DNA from: Leucosporidium creatinivorum
Lineage: Eukaryota; Basidiomycota; Microbotryomycetes; Leucosporidiales; Leucosporidiaceae
DNA: 64,000 bases
Direction: 5' to 3'
NCBI GenBank assembly: GCA_001600635.1
Contig: BCKL01000007.1
Location: forward strand, 830,303 to 894,302
The notes under the pieces were generated by a model, which was not told where the DNA came from, ran no database searches, and saw only the letters and a program-made list of their open reading frames with translations. Position numbers and translations under genes: made by a program. Each line of letters opens with the position of its first letter. Within the stretch, counting starts at the first letter, position 1. Positions 22,562-33,013 of this stretch are shown here, piece after piece.

Positions 22562-24599
22562 ATGGACGAGCTTTTTGTCTCTGAGATTATCACCAACCTC
22601 ATCAAGATCCAGCGCACTGCAGAGACTCGCAACGGAGAGCAGTCCTCAGCCAGCCGCCTGCGCCGACGCCTTCTCGCCCAAGAACGACTTCACAGAGCAA
22701 CGGCTTCGGAGCGTGGATCTACCATCGGAGTAATCGACTCTCCTCCTGCACCGGCCCCCGCGACCAAGCAGCCGAGCACGAAGGGAACCAAAGGGACTCT
22801 CGGCGATGGACGTGAGCCGAGATGGATGTTCGGCGCCAAGCAGGACCAGTGCTGACCCGACTCTTCTCACAGCTACCGCCAAGGGAGGCGCCGCTACTGC
22901 TTCTGCTACCGGCAAGGGAGGTGTCGCTGCTGCTTCTGCCTCCCAGAAGGCATCCAAGCGCCCGCGACTTGCGGAGCGTAAGCTCTCGGCGATGCGTTTC
23001 GCCTTCTGCCGTTCGCTAACCTTTTCATAAACAGTGACTGAGCAGCTGGAGAGCAGCTCGTTCCAGGCAACGTCAATCGAGGAGCTTAGGTCACATGGTG
23101 AGTCGTCTCAAGTCGTTCACTCCCGCTTCGATGCTCACCGTCTCCCTTCGCAGTGGTCGTCAAGAAGAAGGACAAGGGTGAGGCCTTGCCAGCGAGTTAC
23201 AGCAGCTAGGGCTGACGCCTACAAACCTCTACAGACGTCAATGTTCCCGTCATCGACATCGGCAAGTTCATGGAGGAGAAGCAAGCGAAAGGCGAGAGTG
23301 CGTCGCGCGTTTCCCTCTTTCGCTCCTCCTCTTCGCTGATCTCACTCGCTCGCTCGCATGATGGCTCGCAGAGATCCTCTACAACAAGCTCTACCACGAG
23401 GGGGGACCACAAGCTTTCCTCAATGCTAGCCCTCGCGACGAGGATTGGTCGGACCTGCCCGTCGTCGGCAAGGAATATCGCGGCCAGATCGTCACCCTCA
23501 AGCACGTCAAGGATGTAGAGACCTTCACCTTCGTCGACGAGCACGGGAAGTACCAACAGGTAGCGTGTACCTGCTCGCTCGATACGCCTGAGGAGCAAGC
23601 CGACTACTCGTCGCGTTACGTTCACCAAGCACCTGTGAGCTGCACTCGTCCTCTCTCTTCTCGACGACCGAGCTAACCTATCGCCCTACAGGGATTCGAC
23701 GGAGGCACCTTCCTGGCTGAAGCCGAGCTCAAGTTTCGTGTCGGAGGGAATATGATCGTGCACGTCTACATCCCGTCTCGCTTCCTCTTCGCCTTCTGCC
23801 GCACCGACGTGGTCAAGACTTGGGCTCTTGTGTAAGTCTAAATGTTCTGAGAGCTACAGAAGAATCTCGCTGATCTCGGCTACTTTCCTACTACAGCAAA
23901 GGCGTCCACTGCCTGTTCGCCGGAAGTCCCGAAGCCATGGCCGACCTAAGAGATCTCGCTTTCGAACTGAACCGCTACTACCATGTACGTGGTCTGCACC
24001 TTCGCAGCGAGAGGATTCTGTGTCACATAGCTAACGCTGCGCCCACCCTACAGGCCTACCTCAAGGGCAAGGTGGACGACTGCGAAACGGATCGCTTCTC
24101 GGCCGGTCTCTACAAGGCAGGCTTCAGCGCAACGTTTCATTCAAAGCTCATTATCACCAAGTCGCGCAAGCGTCCCGTCCTCCTCAGTTGCGCCCCTAGC
24201 GCCAACTTCTCGATGAGGGGACTCGCTTCCGGCGCGAAGCCTGGCCGCCCCTCCCCTTCCCACGGCACCTCGTACGAGACTGGAGAGCCCCGCGCTCGCC
24301 CCTACGACCACTCGACGGCTGAAGCAGTCCTTCGCACACTCAACGCCGCTCACTTCTCCGCCGCCAAGGACGGCCTCCTCATCGACAATACCCCTCTCGG
24401 CTTCTCGGACCCTTACGCTCCTCCTAACGCTTCTGCAGAGACGAAGGCCGCTTACCAAAAGCAAATCAAGGAGCGCGCCAAGGCTTCCAGGACTGTCGTT
24501 GACCCTCGGACGGCCGAGAGGAGAGACGAACCTGCACCTCCCTCTCGGAGACTATCAGCGGCCCTCTGCTTCCCCGCTCGCTCGACAGACAAGTCTTGA
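22562..24599 (+). CDS. Unrecognised orphan protein B
   Basis: A start at 22562 gives MDELFVSEIITNLIKIQRTA. A Lys/Ala/Gly-rich linker follows (TAKGGAATASATGKGG), then basic KRPRLAER, a possible nuclear signal. Beyond several short introns is a folded-looking core: KILYNKLYHEGGPQAFLNAS, VVGKEYRGQIVTLKHVKDVE, FVDEHGKYQQVACTCSL, TFLAEAELKFRVGGNMIVHV, KGVHCLFAGSPEAMADLRDL and SAGLYKAGFSATFHSKLIIT. A disordered tail ends PARSTDKS at TGA 24597-24599. About 480 residues, nine or ten exons in consistent phase. No family recognised; the coherent frames argue it is a living gene. Confidence 0.6.
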
Positions 24600-24688
24600 T
24601 GTACTAAAGAAACGGAGCTGCGTTTCCTATAGGCATACAGAGTGGAAGAAAGAGCGAAAAGCGCTACTATAGGCTGGCACGACCCCGC

Positions 24689-26498
24689 TCACATCTCGGC
24701 CCATCCAGTCCCCTCGCCTCCACCTGCGACGAGGCCCAGCAGGAAGACCACACAGTTGGCTCCCACCCCCATACCGAATCCTCGATACAGCTGGGTGAGC
24801 CCACTGCCCACCCCCAGCCCCATCACTCCCAGATCCTCCTTCGGCTCCTCCTTGACCGCCGCCGAAGCGCCCTTGCTGCTCCTTCTCCTCCTCCTGGGAA
24901 TCCTACCCGTCTCCTCCGTCATGATCCGCCATGCCGCCTCCACCACGCCGACGTACGGTGCCGGCCTCGTCTCCACACACGTCCTCCAGGCGCGACCGGT
25001 TCCTCCTGCTCGGCCTGCTCGAACAAAGTCGGCGCGAGACTGGATCTGCAGGCGCTTGCGGATCGTCTCGATGGGTATGGTGATGAGAAGTCCTGCGGTG
25101 CCAAGGAAGAGTTCGGCGAGGCCGAAGGAGAGGGGAGAGGTGGAGGGCTCGATGAGGAGGTAGCGAGAGATGATGAGAGGAGTGGAGAGGTGGATGACGG
25201 GCCGGAGGATGCCTTCGAGGAGAGTGGGGATGAAGAGGTTGGGGTGAAAGTATGTCGACCATACGCCGCCTTCTTCGCGAAAGATGGTGCGGAGGGCGTC
25301 GTAAGGGCCTCTATACTTTCGGTGCAGAGGTTGCGCCGATTGCACGACCAGGCGCGTTCGAACGAGGTCGAGAGGCGAGACAGCGATGGTGGCGAGGGCG
25401 TGGGAGATGGTGGAAAGGAGGAGGAGCGGGGCGGGTGATGGCGAGTAGATAATGGGAAGGGAGGAGAGGGGCGAGGAGGGGAGGAAGACGACGGTGAGGG
25501 TCGTAAGGAGGGTGGGCTGGAGGGTCGTGACGACGGTGTCGAGAATGAAGGTGGTGAGTTGGCCTGTCGCGATGTGCCAGATATGTCAGCTGTTGCCTCT
25601 TCAAAGGACTTGCTCGGCCTCGGCTTACCCTTCCACAAGCTCGCCCAGCCCTCGCCCTTCCACCTTCCGACAGTCTTGATCATGTCCCATACTCCGCCTT
25701 GAACGACGACGGGCATGACCCACTCGGGCTTGGTGCCATATCGCGCATCATTGATGCCCGAGCGGAGGAGGTAGCCCGAGGGAGAGGTAGGTCGTGGTGG
25801 AGCGTCGACGGGAGGAGCGAACCCTGGCTGGGAGACGTTGCTCAAGTCGGCAAAGTAGGCTTCGGCTTCGTTCTCGTCTTCAATCTGTAGTGCAGCAGAG
25901 TGTCAGTACTGATCCTCGGTAGGTCGGGAGATGCAAGCGAGCGGGCGACAGTTCGGCACATGACCTGAGCTGATCCGTCGCCTCTAGGAGAGCGGCAAGT
26001 TGCTGTAAAGCTTCTACAAGCCCCGCGCGTGCATGCACCTTCCTCTCTGCACCACTACAGCCCTCCTTCAAGTAGACCCAACAACGAAAGGCGGACGTCG
26101 AAACTCACCTCTACACTCTCCTCCTCCACCTCGTCCACAGTAGCCTGTATGATGTTATCTAGCCCTTCCTTTGGCACCCACTGCACCTGCGCCAGGGTCT
26201 TGCCGACCTCGAACGGCATGACGAGAGCCGTGCCCGTGAAGCTCAACAAGCTGCTCGTGACGAAGGCTTTGAGCATGGCTCCTGCTGCTGGCGCGTCGGC
26301 ATGGTCCAGATCGCTTATTGTAGAGGTGTAGCGATTAGTCGGCGGTGAGACTCGGATTGAATGCGAGGCCGAAGAGGACGACGGCGGCAGGCGAGACGAG
26401 GAAGACGAGGGGATGGAGCCAAGGGACCAGTCTCCTGCTTCGGGGACGACGGCGTAGGGTCGTAGAGGGTGTGTACTAGGTGAAGGACCACTATCCAT
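24689..26498 (-). CDS. Ugo1/SLC25A46-like mitochondrial carrier-domain protein
   Basis: This is a modified mitochondrial-carrier-family protein of the outer membrane; Ugo1 links the fusion GTPases Fzo1 and Mgm1. The start at 26498 gives MDSGPSPSTHPLRPYAVVPE and a long hydrophilic N-terminus. Then come SFTGTALVMPFEVGKTLAQV, KGEGWASLWKG and IAVSPLDLVRTRLVVQS (the P-x-D/E-x-x-R signature). Later are PYDALRTIFREEGG, ELFLGTAGLLITIPIETIRK, QLYRGFGMGVGANCVVFLLG and the end GWAEM at TGA 24691-24689. The odd first repeat (MPFEVGKTLAQVQ) is what Ugo1-type proteins show in place of the classic motif. Low-complexity inserts (SRLPPSSSSAS) are present. It is divergent from the amidase. Confidence 0.8.
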
Positions 26499-26741
26499 CT
26501 TGGGCGAGCGCGAGTCGACTACAGAAGACGATTTGGCAGAGAGCGGAAGAGACAGCGCGGCGCGCCGGCTTGACTTCCTCCAATTCACCACGTCTCGAGG
26601 TCTGCATCTCGATATCGGTCGCACTCGATCAGCTCGACGTGATCAGCTGCAGCCCTACGCTCCAGCACCGACTACCTCTCGACCGCTTCGACCACTAGCG
26701 CCCGCCCCACCCCGCTCTCGCTTCGTCGTAGCAGCAACCAT

Positions 26742-28905
26742 GGCCTACGCACTCCTCGCCAAGCAGTACCAGCAGGAGGTCTTACAGAAACTTCCGACTG
26801 CCTCCCTCCTACCGCAGGCCACTCTCGACGCCTTACCGCTCGGCTCAGACGTCTCCGGAGTGCCCGAGTCGTGTGGGCTGCTCGACGCGAGGCAGCTCGA
26901 GATCACCAGCTTGGATGCTACAGATCTACTGGCGCACATCGCCACGGGCGACTACAGCTCTGTAGAAGTGGTCACCGCCTTTGGTCTTCGTTCCGCGATC
27001 GCTCACCAACTGGTGAGTCCACTCGGCTCGGCGACGTTCAATCCGCCTTACTGACGCTTCTGTTGCAGACCTGCTGCCTCACCGACTTCTTCCTCGACGA
27101 AGCGGTCTTAGTCGCTAAGGACCTGGACGCGCACCTAGCTCGAACAGGCAAGACGAAGGGTCCTCTGCACGGCCTGCCCATCTCGGCGAAGGTGAGCCTT
27201 GCCTTTGTAGCTCCCTTCGCAGCTCGCTGACCCTCGTGCATGCTCTCATGCATTAGGATCAAGTGGAGCTCGTGGGAAAGATCACCTCACTCAGCTTCAC
27301 TTCCCTACACTCCACCGCCAAGCCAGCGACGTCAAACGCCCAACTCGCTCAAATCCTCATCGACGCCGGAGCGGTCTTCTTCAACCATACGACCTTGCCA
27401 CAGAGCATCATGCAGTGCGCCACCCGATCTCTCCTCGCTTGCTACAGCTGAGCTCTGTTATTGCAGCCTCGAGTGCAACAGCCCGCTCTGGGGACGGACT
27501 CTGCTGCCATACAACACCTCCCTCTCCGCTGGCGGATCATCGGGAGGAGAAGGTGCAGTGCTAGGTATGCGAGGCGCACCTCTTGGACTCGGGAGTACGT
27601 TGGATCGCCCCGGCTCTTCCTTCACAACCGGCCTCGGCGCTAACATCTCGCTTCACAGCCGACATTGGCGGATCGGTTCGTTCTCCTGCCGCCAACAATG
27701 GTCTCTATGGACTTCGGCCGACTGCTTCTCGTGTACCGAACGCCGGCGTGAGGACCTACGTCCCCGGCCGAGACTCGGTGCTGGGAATCGTCGGGCCTCT
27801 CGCTCACTCGGCCCGCGATATCGAGCTCTTCATGTCGGTGGTCTTGAGCTCTCCCTCAGCGCCATGGAGGAATGATCCGAGTCTACTGGAGATGCCTTGG
27901 AGGGAGGGAAGACAGGGAGGATGGGAAGGAGGTCAGAGGAGGCTCAGAGTGGGAGTCATGTGGGATGACGGCGAAGTGAGGCCGGTCAAGGGTATCGAGA
28001 GGGCTTTAAGGGGCGCGGTGGAGATGTTGAGGGAGAGTGGAGAGGTGGAAATGGTGGACTTTGTGCCTTGGAAGACGAGAGAGGGATGGGATTTGATCCG
28101 CCAGCTGGTAAGCCGAGCTGAGTAGAGGGCGCGCCAAGTCCTCGACGCTGATCCTCCTCGCTTTCAACAGTACTTTCCCGACGGCGGCAAGAGGATACAT
28201 CAGCTCACCGACCAGAGCACGGTCGAGGAGCCTTTGGACGAGCTAACGGAGTGGCTGCTCAGTGAGGCGGGTCCGCCCGTTCGCGAGCTCTCGGTGCACG
28301 AGCTGTGGGAGGTGAGCTGGGATGATCGCCTCTTTGGCGTTCCAAGTCTAACAAGGTGCTTCTCTACACAGCTCAACGTCCAGCGCGAAGCCTACCGCAA
28401 GGGCTATCAAGCGCATTGGAACTCGCAGGGAATCGACGTCCTCCTTTGCCCCGTCGCGCCGTACCCAGCTCCTCCTCATGGCACGGCCAAATGGTGGGCG
28501 TGAGTCTATATTCTTCTACTCCTTTGACTCTTATACTGACCCTCCCCTTCCTTCATAGCTACACCTCCCAGGTCAACCTCGTCGACTACCCTGCCATCGC
28601 ATTTCCCTCGGGATTGACTGTCGACCAAGAGCTAGACAGCATCTCGGTCGACGAGGCATCATCTTATGTCCCTTTGAGCGAGGACGATCGGCTCGTGCAT
28701 GGTGGTTGTAAGTTCTTGAACGCGAGAGCCGAACTGAGCGCCGAGCGCCGAGCTGAGTTGCTTCCTCTCAAATCACACAGATCATCCCAAGACGTACGCG
28801 AACGCTCCTCTTAGCTTACAGCTGGTGGCGATGCGCTGTCGCGACGAGGAGCTGATGGACGCGTTGGTGAAGGTAGAGGGCATCCTGAAGCGGCAGCTGC
28901 CATAG
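26742..28905 (+). CDS. Amidase, amidase-signature family
   Basis: This Ser-Ser-Lys hydrolase cleaves carboxamides to acids and ammonia, like fungal general amidases/acetamidases. The catalytic Lys is in GPLHGLPISAKD, the cis-Ser region in NTSLSAGGSSGGEGAVLG, and the nucleophilic Ser in ADIGGSVRSPAANN across an intron. Family motifs FGLRSAIAHQ, GLRPTASRVPN and DSVLGIVGPLAHSARDIEL follow. The C-terminal part includes LNVQREAYRKGYQAHWN, ID-VLLCPVAP, VNLVDYPAIAFPSG and YHPKTYANAPLSLQLVAMR, ending at TAG 28903-28905. Roughly 550 residues from nine exons, normal for the family. The start follows a C/T-rich leader shared with the divergent UGO1-like gene (about 240 bp). Confidence 0.92.
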
Positions 28906-28978
28906 CTCGGTCGGCACCTCGTCTCAGCGGTCGGCCTCGTAGTCAGCGCAGTCTCGAGCAAAATCGATACAACATCTA

Positions 28979-29608
28979 TTAGACCTCGACTCTCGTCAAT
29001 GCGGTCGCCAGCTCCAGAGCCTCCACGACGACGCCCTCATGCTGCTCGGCGACGGCACTCGTCTTCCCCTTTTCCAGCGAGATGCTCAACGCTGGTCCTC
29101 CCAGCGCGTCCTCCTCCTGCTTCAATCTTTCTCTCTCCTCCTTTTCGACTGCTAGTCTCTCCTTGATCTCCTTCCAATCCTCATGGCAATCGCGCCAGCT
29201 GCGAACCACCTCGGCGATCAGCTTTCGGCGCCGAGATCGAGAGAAGGAGGAGGCTCACGTCTTCTCTTCCTCCCACCATATAGTGACCACGCAATCGATT
29301 CCACAGCTGCTCCCGCAACATGCGTACTGAGGCGGCTCGGTCGGTGGAATGTCGCGGAGGGCGGCTCGGCGAATCTGCTGGATCCGAGAGGACGAGTGCG
29401 AGCCTCGGACCTGAAGGCGCCGGAAGAAACCTGATGATGTAGTCGGCTCCTCCTCGGACGAAGCTGCCACTGATTCGGTGGGTGATGTGGACGAGGGAGA
29501 GGCGAACTCGGAGCTCGACGTCTCGGGCGGACGAGAAGGGGTGGACAGCTTGCTGCTGCTACTGCCCATGTCAGAAGAGGCGATGGACGAGAGTGCTGTG
29601 CTGAGCAT
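28979..29608 (-). CDS. Small oxidoreductase-like-domain protein (OXLD1-like)
   Basis: A Ser-rich N-terminus leads to RALRDIPPTEPPQYACCGSS and CGIDCVVTIWWEEEKT. This matches the short Pro-Pro / CCG-x-x-C / C-V-x-x-x-W pattern of the oxidoreductase-like domain, whose human member OXLD1 is mitochondrial. A 60-nt intron, using a GCTGATC branch, joins it in phase to WRDCHEDWKEIKERLAVEKE, a charged coiled-coil-like stretch. It ends ATALTRVEV. The start at 29608 (MLSTALSSIASSDMGSS) is a choice: ATGs at 29743 and 29569 share the frame, and the longer form adds an Arg-rich presequence-like segment. Function of the domain is poorly known. Confidence 0.62.
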
Positions 29609-29792
29609 ATGGAGCTGAGTTTGGAAGGAGCGAGAGCCTCCCAGCCCGTCAATTGAGCGGAGAACATCTCGGCCGGGCTTCGCAGGCAGCACCCGACGGC
29701 GCCGACTGCCGACTGAGAGCAGACAGAAGCAGCCCTGGGTCAAGCAAAGATGTAGCGAGCCAACAGCAGCGCGGTATCAGCCACTCTGCGGG

Positions 29793-30324
29793 ATGGCAGC
29801 AGACAACAGAGTGAATCGAGCCGCCGCGCCTCTTTCTCTCCTGCGCTCACCTCGTCTTCTGCACCAACCTCACGCTGGCTCGCCGAATCAAGCTACCGCA
29901 TCTCACTCTATTCACGGGAGGAAAGGAGTGCAGCCTCTGCGACGTAGCAAAGGCCGACCTCGCCGCTGTTCAGCAGCGCGCTCCGTTCCAGCTCTCGCTG
30001 TACAATATTCGGAAGCAGGAGGGTGACGATCTCGAGTACTACGACCGGCAGGCTTGGAGGAGGCTGTATCAGGTAAGCTGCCCGTCCCCATACAAGCAAG
30101 ACGAGCTGACTTGCTTCGCCTCCAAGTACGATATCCCCGTTCTGCATCTCTCTGAGGCTGAGGACTTCGACTCGCTCGCAGGACGAAGCAACGGCAAGGT
30201 GCTTAAGGGTGGGCGGGTGATGAAGCATCGGATCAACCAACAGAAGCTCGTCAGTTTGGTCCAAGAATGGACGGAGATGCTCAACCGGCAGCAGGAGGGT
30301 CAGGTCACGAAGGAGGAGCATTGA
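29793..30324 (+). CDS. Glutaredoxin-like protein (DUF836 type)
   Basis: This small thioredoxin-fold protein resembles yeast YDR286C and human C5orf63. Exon 1 would be just MAADNR (29793-29810). A GTGAAT intron joins it in phase to LPHLTLFTGGKECSLCDVAK, with a C-x-x-C redox motif right after the first strand. Next come ADLAAVQQRAPFQLSLYNIR, YYDRQAWRRLYQ, across an intron YDIPVLHLSEAEDFD (cis-Pro region IPVL), and GRVMKHRINQQKLVSLVQEW. It ends EGQVTKEEH at TGA 30322-30324. The start is inferred: the conserved frame has no ATG of its own upstream. Its last 58 bases seem to overlap the first exon of the next gene. Confidence 0.75.
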
Positions 30325-31710
30325 GTGCGTGGTCTTTCGCTGTCTAGTGAGATACAGAGCTAGAGCTGATCGCCTTGCCGCCTCTTAGATCTCAAACGCC
30401 CGTTCGGCGACGACGCCCACTCCCCTCCCCAGCTCAAAATTCCCCGCCGCTCCACTCCACCTATAAACGATGAAGAAGGCGACATGAACCTGTTCTACAT
30501 CTCCACCTCTCCCTCGGCTAGCACGTCCGACTGCCCTCCAACCTCCATCTCTTACACTTACCTCGCTGCTCCCTCCTCGTTCGCCGAACCCCTCCCTATC
30601 CTCGGCCTCTCGCCCTCGACCCCGCCCAAAGACGTCAACCCGTCCGAACGACAGTGTTTCAACTGTCTCGGCCCACATATCCTCACCTCCTGCCCCTTTC
30701 GCCGCGACAGCGCGACCATTGCTGCCAACCGAGCAGCCTTCCAAGAGGAGCATGGCACGAGCGGTCGAAGTGCGAGATTGGGTGGAGATGATACAGATAG
30801 GAGACGAATGCTGGATATGGTGGAGAGATTCCGAGCGGGCGTCGTGAGCAGGGATTTGAAAGAGGCGCTCGGGTACGGTGTCGAGGAGCGGGCAGGGGAG
30901 GTTGTCGAGTATCCGTGGTTCTGGAAGATGAGGGACTGGGGGTATCCACCGGGCTGGGTACTCTATGAGGGTGGAAGAGGTGAGTGTAGTGCTGTTTTCC
31001 CCTTCGGCGATGGCGCTGACCTCTCATCTCGTGCAGATCCGCTCGACCTGGTTCGAGAACGACTCGGACGGGACGAGGCATGGGAGGATATCGAGATCCT
31101 GCAGATTTTCGGACACGAGGAGAGCACTCCCCACCTCTCAACCTCGGCCACTGGCGACCTCGACATTTCGCCCTCCTCCGACCACCTCAACAGCACCGTA
31201 CCATCTTTTTCCGCGTCGCCGCTTTCTCGCCTCGAATCACCGCCGCTTCAGAGTCCTCCAACCCCGACTCGTCAAGAGCCCTTCACATTTCTCCCGCCTC
31301 TCGCGACCGAACCACCTCCACCACTCCCTCCCGGGTCCCCGCCGCCCCTTCCTCCCGGACCACCACCTCCCCTTCCAGCATATACACCACCACCACTACT
31401 TCCTCGGCGACTCGTAAACTTCCGAACCTACCAATTCTCATCCTCCGACCTCCCCATGCATCGACCGGACCTCCCGCTTCCGTTCTCCTGTCCACTGCCT
31501 TTCGCCCAGCATATGGGCTTGTATGCGAGGCGAGATGCTTGGGAAGGAGAGCATGGTGGTACCTGGAACGCAAGCGGAGGAGGCGCGAGGCATCGCGAGG
31601 AGCAGCCATCAAAGGCGGCGCCGAGCGACGAAGCAAAACGGGCTTTAGAAGCGGCGGTGGATGATGGAGAAGTAGAGATGGACATTTCATCGAGTGGAGA
31701 TGAAAGCTAG
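30267..31710 (+). CDS. ZCCHC8-like zinc-knuckle and PSP-domain protein
   Basis: ZCCHC8 is the scaffold of the nuclear exosome targeting (NEXT) complex that brings Mtr4 to unstable RNAs. Here a zinc knuckle CFNCLGPHILTSCPFRRD is followed by RRMLDMVERFRAGVVSRDLK and the PSP motif PWFWKMRDWGYPPGWVLYE, the same order and spacing as ZCCHC8. A disordered tail carries a polyproline run (31310-31390) and an acidic end (VEMDISSSGDES). The coding frame extends upstream of the first clear ATG (30484) through KIPRRSTPPINDEEGD to an acceptor at 30388. A phase-correct GTGCGT intron links that to an ATG at 30267 inside the previous gene in another frame. The start at 30484 is the conservative alternative. 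Confidence 0.8.
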
Positions 31711-32022
31711 CAGCTGTCAGTCACTCATCCGATGGTCCAGAAGAGAGCTGGACGAAGAGAGGAGAACACCGAACCGGCCGGAGCCTTAGTGCCATCCCTG
31801 TCGTGCGTTGAGGCAAGGGGCTAGTGAGGGTCTGTAGTCCATCTGATCCCTCTGCGTGACGAGCGCGCTCTCTAGCCGTCTCGTCGTTTCTGAGAGCTGG
31901 GCTCGCCGGCGCCTCTTCGCCGAGGTTCCTCATTCTCGTGAGACGCGGAAACCAAACACTTCCGAATAGCTATCAGTCACACTAACAACCAAAACCCTAT
32001 GTCGCCCCAGTCCCTAGAGATA
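31711..32022. other. Intergenic, no gene seen
   Basis: This is the downstream region of the ZCCHC8-like gene and the far side of the transporter relic. The short open frames here have no coding character. I see no repeat or RNA gene. Confidence 0.4.
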
Positions 32023-32300
32023 TCTAGCCTGGCTACATCTTCTCGTCGACGGCGAGGTAAAGCTTCTCGTGCCGAGCCACGTAGGAGCGGATGCGCTTGC
32101 CGTAGATGTACATGGGAACAGTCTGCGGGAGGATGTAGTGTCAGTGTACTGTAGCAGCTGCGATCGAGCACCAGGGGAGGCGGGGGAGGCGAATAAGGAG
32201 CTTGGCGACTCGCCGTGAGGATGCAGAACGCCGAGACTCCTGCCAGGACACCCATGGTACCGGGGATGCCCTGTGTAAGCACCCAGCAGAGACCAGAACT
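32023..32300 (-). pseudogene. Relic of the 3' end of an MFS transporter gene
   Basis: On the minus strand a segment reads WVLTQGIPGTMGVLAGVSAF followed by CILT, and, after an intron-like stretch, VPMYIYGKRIRSYVARHEKL, ending AVDEKM-stop. The intact transporter at 42.97-45.85 kb ends with WVLSMGIPRTMGVLAGLCAA and LPMYVYGKRIRSWVARHERL. The two last exons and their intron position are thus preserved, while I find none of the upstream transporter exons before 32.3 kb. It is a 5'-truncated duplicate. Whether it is still transcribed as part of another mRNA cannot be told. Confidence 0.75.
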
Positions 32301-33013
32301 AGCCGCTGTAGCTCATTCCATTGTCTTTTCTGGCGAGTCTAGGCTGTTCGGCCGAGCGCCAGTGCTCGGACCTGCCATTCATACTCGCCTCCCTTCACCG
32401 TAGTAGTGAGGGCATCAGGCATTTCTCAAGATGTAGCTCCAACTTCAGTAGCCCTTACCATTCTCCTCCGCTGTACCAAAGAGAATCAGCTTCTCGATTT
32501 CGCTGCGGACGGCCGAGGAGAGTAAGAGAGGAGAGCTCGTCGCGTCCGTTCTCCTCTTTCCGCTTCAACTCTCTCATCTGCTCTTTGCTCACCGACGTCT
32601 ATCTGCACCTCGGTGAGCTGCACAGAAGTACTCGGAGCGCATTTTCCCTCTCCTCCCCCCTCCCTTCTCGCCTCCTCCTCACTCACTCGCACCTGTACCC
32701 ATCACCCCTTCGCCCAGCAAGCCTCGACAAGCGCTCTCTGCTCTGCAGCAGCTCTATCACGCGCCAACAACCAGCAGCTCAACCACCAGTCACCTCACAG
32801 CACTCCTCTGTGCTCCCTTGCAACTCACCTGCACCCCGAGCGCTCACTAACGAACTTCTCTCCTCCTTTGGACGCGTCAGCACAGCTCGCCGGCTCGCTT
32901 ATAACAAGAGCTAAGCAGTGAGCTACACCCACTCCTTATCCGCACTCCTACTGATACTCACCTCGCTCTCCTCCCTCTCCTCTCCAGCTTCCTCACCCGT
33001 CTCGAGCAGCAAG
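32301..33013. other. Upstream region of the 33-kb orphan gene, no gene seen
   Basis: The stretch is strongly C/T-rich from about 32440 onward, as are the leaders of other genes here. It probably contains the promoter and 5' leader. The CTCAC-flanked AG at 32993 next to the start codon looks like a 5'-leader intron acceptor. No other gene is visible. Confidence 0.35.

Noticed and set aside
22562-22733. Alternative reading (frame ending DLPSE at 22733) of the exon at the start of orphan protein B
   Set aside because: It does not follow in phase from the preceding exon of orphan A, and the MDELF frame continues cleanly through nine more exons.
26742-28905. Including the amidase in the D-amino-acid module
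   Set aside because: It lies 17 kb away with unrelated conserved genes between, so proximity gives no support.
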